A stretch of DNA of 5,228 bases from Planctomycetaceae bacterium (GTDB lineage: Bacteria; Planctomycetota; Planctomycetia; Pirellulales; Thermoguttaceae), in NCBI GenBank assembly GCA_031266315.1, contig JAISBG010000056.1, forward strand, positions 1 through 5,228. The letters are read 5' to 3'. Under the pieces are notes generated by a model, which saw only the letters and a program-made list of their open reading frames with translations, was not told where the DNA came from and ran no database searches. A program made the translations under genes and the position numbers. Shown here piece by piece: positions 1 through 4,653 of this stretch (position 1 is the stretch's first letter; the number at the start of each line of letters is the position of its first letter).

Positions 1-27
1 ACCTTTTAGCAAAAGGTTGCCCACCTT
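1..27 (-). terminator. Possible terminator or attenuator: two overlapping hairpins after the hydrogenase gene
   Basis: Two perfect small stems share one arm. ACCTTTT (1-7) pairs with AAAAGGT (11-17) around a 3-nt loop, and AAGGT (13-17) pairs with ACCTT (23-27) around TGCCC. Both cannot form at once. They lie 44 to 70 bases past the hydrogenase stop codon, where an operon terminator would be expected. Neither is followed by a clear U-run in the minus-strand transcript inside the window, and the left edge cuts the context. Termination is therefore an inference from position and pairing alone; this could also be the edge of another repeat. Confidence 0.3.
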
Positions 28-70
28 ATGATTGCTTACCTTATTATAATATTTATTATTGTACCATTTA

Positions 71-1465
71 TTATCGTGCCAATGAACAAGGTCCTCCGAC
101 GCAACCGCCGTTGCAAGCCATGACTTCAAGGAAATTTCCTTCTTGTCCGCCTTTAGCGTACATTTTTATTAAATTGAGTGATTTGCGGTCAAGACCGTTG
201 ATAAATTTTTCTTCAATTTTAATGTGTTGCCGGTTTTTGAACGTTTCACCGCCGATTTCGTGCAAAATCGCTTCCGTAACACCGCAACTCTTCGCAAAAT
301 TCCGCGCGTAACTTGCCGCCGGATGTTCCAACGGTTCGGCTGTTACGGATTTAATGTCAATCTGTTGCGCTGCCAAAAGCGCACCCAAAACCTCAAATGT
401 CATTACGTAATCAATATTCGGATCAGATTGCGATTCCCGCCGCTTGGCAAGGCAAGGACCAATAAAAACCTTCACCGCATCACCATATCGTTCTGCCGCA
501 ATTTGACCGGTAAACGCCATCGGACTTGGTGTTACGGAAACCATCGGCATCATTTCCGAAACATGTTTTTTCACCGTCTCCGTCCACGCCGGACAACAAC
601 TACTCGTCATCAATTTGTCTCCACGTTCCATACGTTCAAAAAACTCTTCCGCCTCATGCCGTGTCGTTAATTCCGCGCCAAGCGCCACTTCAATAATCTC
701 CGAAAAACCGGCTAACTTTAATGCGGCAAAAAGTTGTTCAATCGTTCCGGGAAATTGTTCCGTAATTGACGGCGCAATCATTGCGACAACACGTTTGCCC
801 TCCTTAAACGCCTGCAAAATTCCAATTAACTCGGAACGAATCATAATCGTACTAAATGGACAAGCACGAAAACATTTACCGCAATAAATACATCGTTCAA
901 AATTGATACACACCCGCCCGTCATCGCCTTTACCAATCGCACCGACCGGACACGCATCTTCACACGGCAACGGGTTACGAATAATCGCCTTGTAAGGACA
1001 AACCGCAATACAACGTCCGCAATCAATACATTTCGCCCTATCAATTGCGGAACGTTGGTTGATAACCGCAACCGCTTTTTTCGGACAAATTGAAACACAC
1101 GGTCTCGCAAAACAACCAACACAAGCATCTGTAACACGAACATGACTGTCAACACAACCCGCACAACCAACTGTACAAACAGTCAGAATTGGTTTCGTGT
1201 TATTTTTACCTTCAATGGCATCCGCCAAATACGATTTCAGTAACCGTGATTCATCTTCCTCCTCTTCCATGCCGAATCCCATCAACGCCATCAGCCGATA
1301 ACGTAACATCGCACGGTCTTTATAAACGCAACACCGATCCGATTGATAATTTCGCGGACGCATTTCAATCGGAATACGGTCAATTGTTTCCGCAAGCCGA
1401 CTCTCCAAAAAATCCTGAATAAATCGAATCATCAGTTGTCGGCGAGTTCGTTCCGAATTGTTCAT
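71..1465 (-). CDS. Group B (monomeric) [FeFe]-hydrogenase
   Basis: This 464-residue protein is predicted to be a cytoplasmic [FeFe]-hydrogenase that interconverts 2H+ plus electrons and H2, using the H-cluster. The first ~90 residues are a Cys-poor helical region. Residues 97-202 are rich in Fe-S ligands: C97/C101/C104; C115-C118-C123-C127; C146-C149-C152-C156; C168/C172; and C192-C195-C198-C202, enough for at least three [4Fe-4S] clusters. The H-cluster domain follows. L1 is TSSCCPAW, with C290 at the proton-transfer Cys position and C291 as a [4Fe-4S] ligand. L2 is IGPCLAKRRE (C338, K341, E344). L3 is EVMACNGGC (C451, C455). All catalytic ligands are present. In L2, Gly336 replaces the Met of the group A MPCxxK motif, which together with the N-terminal architecture points to group B (FeFe_hydrog_B1-like). 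The start ATG overlaps the stop of the upstream ferredoxin gene (ATGA), with GGTGA five bases before it, so translational coupling is likely. Physiological direction and partner are not known from sequence. Confidence 0.94.
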   Translation of the reverse strand: MNNSERTRRQLMIRFIQDFLESRLAETIDRIPIEMRPRNYQSDRCCVYKDRAMLRYRLMALMGFGMEEEEDESRLLKSYLADAIEGKNNTKPILTVCTVGCAGCVDSHVRVTDACVGCFARPCVSICPKKAVAVINQRSAIDRAKCIDCGRCIAVCPYKAIIRNPLPCEDACPVGAIGKGDDGRVCINFERCIYCGKCFRACPFSTIMIRSELIGILQAFKEGKRVVAMIAPSITEQFPGTIEQLFAALKLAGFSEIIEVALGAELTTRHEAEEFFERMERGDKLMTSSCCPAWTETVKKHVSEMMPMVSVTPSPMAFTGQIAAERYGDAVKVFIGPCLAKRRESQSDPNIDYVMTFEVLGALLAAQQIDIKSVTAEPLEHPAASYARNFAKSCGVTEAILHEIGGETFKNRQHIKIEEKFINGLDRKSLNLIKMYAKGGQEGNFLEVMACNGGCVGGPCSLAR

Positions 1466-1728
1466 AATTCACCGTTCTCCCCAATTTCCCGCAACAAATA
1501 TTCGGTGATGGTTTGAATATTTGCTTCGCTAATGAGTTGTTTTTCGTTGATACGAACATAAGGCGCACCGCCGTATTGCCGATTATGACATGCACCCAAA
1601 CAAGCACTGCCGATAACTTCAATCATGCCGACAAGTTCCGCCGGAAGTTGCCGCTCCAAATCAACAAGTTCGGACGCACCCATCAAATGACATGTCGTCC
1701 CAAGACAAATTTCAACCTTGATTTTCAT
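1462..1728 (-). CDS. Thioredoxin-like [2Fe-2S] ferredoxin (NuoE C-terminal domain type)
   Basis: This 88-residue protein consists only of the thioredoxin-fold [2Fe-2S] domain found at the C-terminus of NuoE/HydC subunits. The four cluster ligands fit the family spacing: C8-x4-C13 in ICLGTTCHLMG, and C43-x3-C47 in SACLGACHN. The N-terminal helical half of full NuoE is absent, so this is a free-standing electron carrier or small subunit, not a complex I-type subunit. It starts at ATG 1728, preceded by GAAG. Its stop overlaps the hydrogenase start by four bases, so the two are almost certainly co-translated. By context it is the electron-transfer partner of the group B hydrogenase; it could alternatively act as a redox sensor. 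The fold and cluster call is firm; the partner assignment is inferred from gene order. Confidence 0.92.
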   Translation of the reverse strand: MKIKVEICLGTTCHLMGASELVDLERQLPAELVGMIEVIGSACLGACHNRQYGGAPYVRINEKQLISEANIQTITEYLLREIGENGEL

Positions 1729-1742
1729 AACTTCATTTTGTT

Positions 1743-1761
1743 GTAATTATTTAGTGGAATT
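1743..1761 (-). repeat. AT-rich motif copy 1, next to the ferredoxin start
   Basis: On the minus strand this reads AATTCCACTAAATAATTAC. It matches copy 2 (1785-1803) at 17 of 19 positions, in the same orientation and exactly 42 bp away. It ends 15 bp upstream of the ferredoxin ATG, so it would lie in the core promoter or leader of the ferredoxin-hydrogenase pair. It may be an operator half or a remnant of the neighbouring repeat element; the sequence does not decide between these. Confidence 0.6.
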
Positions 1762-1763
1762 AG

Positions 1764-1787
1764 TACGATTATGGAAAAATAATCGTA
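1764..1787 (-). promoter_or_regulatory. AT-rich hairpin or operator-like palindrome upstream of the ferredoxin-hydrogenase pair
   Basis: TACGATTAT (1764-1772) pairs perfectly with ATAATCGTA (1779-1787) across a 6-nt spacer. It sits between two direct copies of the AT-rich motif and 36 bp upstream of the ferredoxin start. Its low GC and lack of a following T-run argue against a terminator. A dimeric regulator site is plausible, because the candidate -10 box falls inside it. No regulator family can be named from the sequence. Confidence 0.45.
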
Positions 1788-1796
1788 ATTATTCAG
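1768..1796 (-). promoter_or_regulatory. Weak candidate promoter for the ferredoxin-hydrogenase pair
   Basis: On the minus strand, CATAAT (1768-1773) matches five of six bases of a sigma-70 -10 box. Seventeen bases upstream is CTGAAT (1791-1796), a poor -35. The -10 lies within the 1764-1787 palindrome and the -35 within AT-rich copy 2, so binding at either would block it. No convincing Bacteroidota-type TAnnTTTG box was found. The call rests mainly on position and a good -10. Confidence 0.25.
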
Positions 1797-1808
1797 TGAA
1801 ATTTTCAT
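1785..1808 (-). repeat. AT-rich motif copy 2, left outer inverted repeat
   Basis: The minus strand contains ATGAAAATTTCACTGAATAA, continuing into TTAC. Positions 1786-1808 match the reverse complement of 2121-2143 at 22 of 23 bases. The pair therefore brackets the large palindrome as outer inverted repeats. It is also a direct repeat of copy 1. Confidence 0.7.
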
Positions 1809-1833
1809 ACATAACTTTCGTCCAAATGATCGC

Positions 1834-1849
1834 GTCGGCGTTAGCCGAC
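1834..1849. repeat. GC-rich 6-bp hairpin with tetraloop in the left flank of the repeat element
   Basis: GTCGGC (1834-1839) and GCCGAC (1844-1849) form a perfect stem around GTTA. It lies just outside the left arm of the 1856-2098 palindrome and has no counterpart in the shorter right flank (2099-2120). It may be an extra module of the same intergenic repeat family, or one lost from the right side. Confidence 0.6.
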
Positions 1850-1855
1850 ATTCCA

Positions 1856-2098
1856 TTCGCCCTGAAAGAGCAACACAAGCCAGCCCGCCGCAACGCGGCG
1901 GGTTAGCCCCAACAACACATCGCCCTGAAAGGGCAGCATATTAGTGAATAGTTGGGGACGCAAGCGGATTTAATACGTTTCGGTAAATAGCACGCTTGCG
2001 AACTATTCACTAATATGTTGCCCTTACAGGGCGTTGTTTGATGTACCGTTACCCGCCGCGTTGCGGCGGGCTGGCTTGTGTTGCCCTTTCAGGGCGAA
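1856..2098. repeat. 243-bp nested palindromic intergenic repeat (MITE- or REP-like)
   Basis: The two halves are inverted copies in three blocks. The outer 48 bp (1856-1903 against 2051-2098) has one mismatch, at 1869. A middle block of 33 bp (1921-1953 against 2001-2033) has two mismatches. An inner 8 bp (1959-1966 against 1993-2000) is perfect, and ATTTA/TAAAT can extend pairing into the centre. Arms also contain their own hairpins: CCCGCCGC-AAC-GCGGCGGG at 1884-1902, its mirror copy at 2052-2070, and four copies of a GCCCT-GAA-AGGGC type unit, near 1859, 1922, 2021 and 2082. The blocks 1904-1920 and 2034-2050 are not conserved between arms. There is no transposase gene, so if mobile it is non-autonomous. 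The structure is seen directly; the class is inferred. Confidence 0.9.
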
Positions 2099-2120
2099 GG
2101 AAAAACTTACTATCCTTTTA

Positions 2121-2143
2121 ATGAAAATTCCACTGAATAATTA
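2121..2143 (+). repeat. AT-rich motif copy 3, right outer inverted repeat
   Basis: The plus strand contains ATGAAAATTCCACTGAATAA, continuing into TTA. It matches copy 2 at 22 of 23 positions in opposite orientation. With copy 2 it defines an outer boundary of about 1786-2143 for the palindromic element, some 358 bp. The shared core TTCCACTGAATAATTA also links it to copy 1. Confidence 0.7.
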
Positions 2144-2251
2144 TTACAAATAATCTGACGACAACTTCATTTGAAATATTATCTATTCTTCTATTGACAT
2201 TTTGTGTTTTGTAGTAAATGATGGTTTAATTTTATACGCTAAAACGGTAAC

Positions 2252-2276
2252 AACTTACGGAACAATCCGAAAAGTT
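2252..2276 (-). terminator. Weak hairpin downstream of the phosphatase gene
   Basis: AACTT (2252-2256) pairs with AAGTT (2272-2276), and CGGA (2258-2261) with TCCG (2266-2269), separated by small bulges. It begins about 33 bases past the phosphatase stop in the direction of transcription. GC is low and no T-run follows on the minus strand, so any termination would be inefficient. The larger palindrome further on could equally stall or end transcription. Confidence 0.25.
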
Positions 2277-2308
2277 ACAAATTTAATTTTTCTCTCTGGA
2301 TTCTTACA

Positions 2309-3508
2309 CTAGAAAAATTTCATTAAAACTCGTTTGCGGTATTTTTCTTCGAGCACAATTTTCAACCGTTTTACGATATTGCGTCTTATTTCGAGGTCAA
2401 TCGGCAAGTTGGGGTCTTGGTGTGCTTCGTTGGCTTTTGTCCCGACAACGAGTTCAATTTCATCGCTGTTACGAAAAAATTCCACCATTTTTTTCGATGC
2501 CAACGGCAATTTATCCGCCAACGCATCGCCTTTTTCTATTCTTTGCACAACATCGGTCAATGTCAAGACGCCTTCCGTAACAAGATCAATTCCGTGAATA
2601 TCCGACGGCGGAGGTAAACCGCCGCCTTTACTCAATAATTTGACATCAAATTTGATGGGTCGATTGAGTTCTCTTGAAATAATTTTTGCCGTTGTTCCGC
2701 CGCACAGTACTGTCTTTCCATCGAAATCACGAACCAATTCCGCAAACGCCGCATCCGACTCTTCATAAAACGGCGGTCCCGTCAATAATCGTAATTTTCG
2801 CGGTTTGCGCAGATAAATCACCATGCAACTAATGTCATCAATACACGCATTGTTTTCGTTGCAATTTCTCGCCGCAACAACAACCGCACTTGATAATTCC
2901 CGTGCGGAAATATCAGGATTGTTTTTTATCTGATTTTTTATAAATATCAACACGCCTTCACGCCGCCAACCGAATTTGTAACCCTTTCGACCAAGACCCG
3001 CCTGTGTTACTCCGTCCGAAAAAGTGATAAGCCTATCTCCGATAATCGCGTGAATTTCCGACAACTGAACTTTACGCGATGTCCAGCGTTCAGAAATCAA
3101 ATCACGCCGTTCAATCCATAAATCATTGTTGTTGCGAAAATGAATGAACGCCGGATTTTCCATTTCAATAACGCGCGACTTGCCGCCGATTTGTAAATCA
3201 AAAATAGTGAACGTCGCGTAACTGATTTTGCGGACTTCACAAACCGGCAACGTGTCCATAATTACTTCCGCCGATTGTAACACGTCCCTATTGGAACGAA
3301 TAAACCGTAACGCCATTGTTGTGGTCATTGTTGCCAACAAATTCGCCTTAATTCCGCTGCCAAGTCCATCGGAAAGAACCGCAAGATGACGATTTTCTGT
3401 TGCAATCCGTTCAAACAAAAAATCATCACCGCAAACAGCCTCGCCGTCATGGTTACATTGGCAACATTCCATCTCAACAAATACATCTGCTTGCATTTTT
3501 TGATCCAA
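2309..3508 (-). CDS. SpoIIE/PP2C-family Ser/Thr phosphatase, hydrogenase-cluster type
   Basis: This is a predicted cytoplasmic metal-dependent phosphatase of the SpoIIE/PP2C superfamily, of 399 residues from the TTG start. The metal-binding landmarks are intact: GDD at 27-29, SDGLGSG at 46-52, SDG at 164-166 and DDIS at 224-227. Residues ~240-399 form an extension carrying GGTTAKII, GIDLVTEGVLTL and NLPIDLEIRRNIV, which I recognise from phosphatases encoded beside sensory [FeFe]-hydrogenases. No kinase, sensor or membrane domain is fused to it. By family logic it dephosphorylates a Ser/Thr protein, possibly an anti-sigma antagonist, but no such partner is in the window. TTG at 3508 and ATG at 3496 are both usable; GGA seven bases before the ATG makes 3496 at least as likely. 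It begins 15 bp after the nuclease stop, in the same frame, so the two are probably coupled. Cys15, Cys16, Cys18 and Cys26 cluster just before the first active-site Asp. Confidence 0.9.
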   Translation of the reverse strand: MDQKMQADVFVEMECCQCNHDGEAVCGDDFLFERIATENRHLAVLSDGLGSGIKANLLATMTTTMALRFIRSNRDVLQSAEVIMDTLPVCEVRKISYATFTIFDLQIGGKSRVIEMENPAFIHFRNNNDLWIERRDLISERWTSRKVQLSEIHAIIGDRLITFSDGVTQAGLGRKGYKFGWRREGVLIFIKNQIKNNPDISARELSSAVVVAARNCNENNACIDDISCMVIYLRKPRKLRLLTGPPFYEESDAAFAELVRDFDGKTVLCGGTTAKIISRELNRPIKFDVKLLSKGGGLPPPSDIHGIDLVTEGVLTLTDVVQRIEKGDALADKLPLASKKMVEFFRNSDEIELVVGTKANEAHQDPNLPIDLEIRRNIVKRLKIVLEEKYRKRVLMKFF

Positions 3509-3523
3509 AAATCCGGTATGAAA

Positions 3524-4543
3524 TTAAAGTCGGGATTCAAAATCTCGTATTTCATTATTTATCAATTCCTTAATCTCATTTTCGGGAAAATTCAACATAT
3601 ATTCCGCAATGCCAATAGGTTTCTTGAAATCACGCAGAGCAAGTTCAATATCCACTTTGCCTTTGTCGGCGCAAAGAATAATACCGATTGAAGGATTTTC
3701 ATCGTCTTGTTTCATTTGCAAATCAAGTAAACCAAGATAGTAATTCATCTTTCCTATATATTCGGGCTTAAAAGTTCCTACTTTCAATTCAATAGCAACA
3801 AGAGAATGAATCCTTCTGTTAAAAAACAACAAATCAATAAAATATTCCTCGTCGTTATGAGTCAAACGATATTGATTACCAACGAATGTAAAACCGGCTC
3901 CAAGTTCCAACAGGAAATATTTAATTTTTTCAACCAAAGAACGTTCCAATTCCCGCTCTTTAACAGGGTGTTTCAGTCCAAGCATTTCGAGATTGTAAGT
4001 GGACTTCAGAATTTCGTCTGCCTGCTCTTGCAAATTTTCCGGCAAGGTAAGAGCAAAATTGTGTGTTTTAGATTCTAAAATTTTATGCCGATAACTATCT
4101 GCTTTTATAAAATTCAGCAACATATTGCGCGACAAACTGTTTTCATGGGTTAGTTCAACGTAATATTTTGCTTCTGCTAATGATTTTGCCTTGCCCATAA
4201 TAAGCAGGTTATGTTTCCATGGCAATAGTGCGACGAGTTGTCGCAGTTTCTCGTCTGCCAAAGAATAAAATTCATAGAATTTTTTCATGTCCCACAAATT
4301 ACGCGGTGAAAAACCGGTTGTGTCGGGAAATTCTTGCTGTAAATCGGACGAAAGCCGTTTTACCACGTTGCTGCCATAACCTTTTTCCAACTTTTCGTCA
4401 GCAAGCCGTTTGCCGATATTCCAATACATCTGCATCATTGCAGAATTAACCTTGTGGGCAACAATTACCCGTGTCGTTTTTATTTCGGTAATGATTTGCC
4501 GCAACATCTCGCCATATTGTTCGTGTTTCAGTTCTGTTGACAT
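3524..4543 (-). CDS. YhcG-family (DUF1016) PD-(D/E)XK nuclease domain protein
   Basis: This complete 339-residue protein resembles E. coli YhcG. Residues ~10-150 are the all-helical DUF1016 N-terminal domain, with landmarks YWNIGKRL, GYGSNVVKRLS and FSPRNLWDMKKFY. Residues ~175-335 are the nuclease domain. It carries the acidic residue of YFIDLLFF (D237), the IELK motif (E252, K254), the downstream FKPEYIGKMNYYL segment, and the family-typical NPSIGIILC and KKPIGIAEY stretches. The catalytic D-ExK set is intact, so activity is plausible. The biological role of the family is unsettled; it is widespread, often multicopy and patchily distributed, as expected of mobile or defence genes. ATG 4543 is supported by the conserved N-terminus; there is no clear Shine-Dalgarno. 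The gene has its own 110-bp upstream spacer and ends 15 bp before the phosphatase. A hydrogenase signalling cluster is an unexpected location, and by eye the gene is slightly more AT-rich than the hydrogenase. Insertion by transfer is inferred. Confidence 0.93.
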   Translation of the reverse strand: MSTELKHEQYGEMLRQIITEIKTTRVIVAHKVNSAMMQMYWNIGKRLADEKLEKGYGSNVVKRLSSDLQQEFPDTTGFSPRNLWDMKKFYEFYSLADEKLRQLVALLPWKHNLLIMGKAKSLAEAKYYVELTHENSLSRNMLLNFIKADSYRHKILESKTHNFALTLPENLQEQADEILKSTYNLEMLGLKHPVKERELERSLVEKIKYFLLELGAGFTFVGNQYRLTHNDEEYFIDLLFFNRRIHSLVAIELKVGTFKPEYIGKMNYYLGLLDLQMKQDDENPSIGIILCADKGKVDIELALRDFKKPIGIAEYMLNFPENEIKELINNEIRDFESRL

Positions 4544-4548
4544 AGTAA

Positions 4549-4578
4549 TTTATTTTTTTGTAATTCTTTGCAGGTCAA
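4549..4578 (-). promoter_or_regulatory. Very weak candidate promoter for the nuclease gene
   Basis: On the minus strand, TTGACC (4573-4578) matches five of six -35 bases. AATAAA (4549-4554), 18 bases downstream, matches four of six -10 bases. Transcription would then start almost at the ATG, giving a near-leaderless message. A small palindrome, CTTTG-ACCTG-CAAAG (4566-4580), overlaps the -35. The 110-bp spacer makes a separate promoter reasonable, but these boxes are only suggestive. Confidence 0.2.
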
Positions 4579-4653
4579 AGACTTGCGGTTATGAAATGGT
4601 GTTTTTCCGACAATCAGTAAAAAACGAAAATCGAAAGTATGAATAGTATATGA

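Larger units (their letters stand above)
2099..2308. other. Gene-free spacer between the repeat element and the phosphatase gene
   Basis: No open frame with coding character was found on either strand. The stretch contains AT-rich motif copy 3 at 2121-2143 and an imperfect hairpin at 2252-2276. A TTGACA hexamer at 2193-2198 on the plus strand has no good -10 at normal spacing and no plus-strand gene to serve. Otherwise nothing is recognised. Confidence 0.6.

Noticed and set aside
224..670. Plus-strand 148-codon frame opposite the hydrogenase gene
   Set aside because: It lies entirely antisense to the conserved H-cluster domain, and its composition (many Arg, His and Cys) is what the complementary strand of this coding sequence would produce. 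No domain is recognisable.
841..1170. Minus-strand 109-codon frame inside the hydrogenase gene
   Set aside because: It is an out-of-frame reading of the Cys-rich Fe-S region, giving a low-complexity Val/Leu/Arg peptide. The other frame carries the conserved cluster motifs.
1718..1906. Plus-strand 62-codon frame ending in FALKEQHKPARRNAAG
   Set aside because: It runs through the AT-rich motifs and into the left arm of the palindrome. The C-terminal peptide is simply the translation of the repeat, a common source of spurious gene calls, and there is no supported start or homology.
1858..2096. CRISPR array suggested by repeated GCCCTGAAAGGGC-like units
   Set aside because: There are only four units, in two inverted pairs, with unequal spacing and conserved sequence between them. 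This is a palindromic element and lacks regular repeats with unique spacers.
1856..2098. Structured riboswitch or non-coding RNA in the leader of the ferredoxin-hydrogenase pair
   Set aside because: The pairing is near-perfect, symmetric on both strands and free of a conserved aptamer-like core that I recognise, so a DNA repeat is the simpler reading. It also ends more than 120 bp from the start codon.
2193..2220. Plus-strand promoter at TTGACA (2193-2198)
   Set aside because: No -10 with acceptable match occurs at 16 to 18 bp, and no plus-strand gene follows. It probably reflects chance in AT-rich DNA.
3325..3555. Minus-strand frame starting MKYEILNPDF that spans the nuclease-phosphatase junction
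   Set aside because: It overlaps the end of the nuclease and the start of the phosphatase in a different frame. Both flanking proteins have conserved residues there, while this peptide has no recognisable features.
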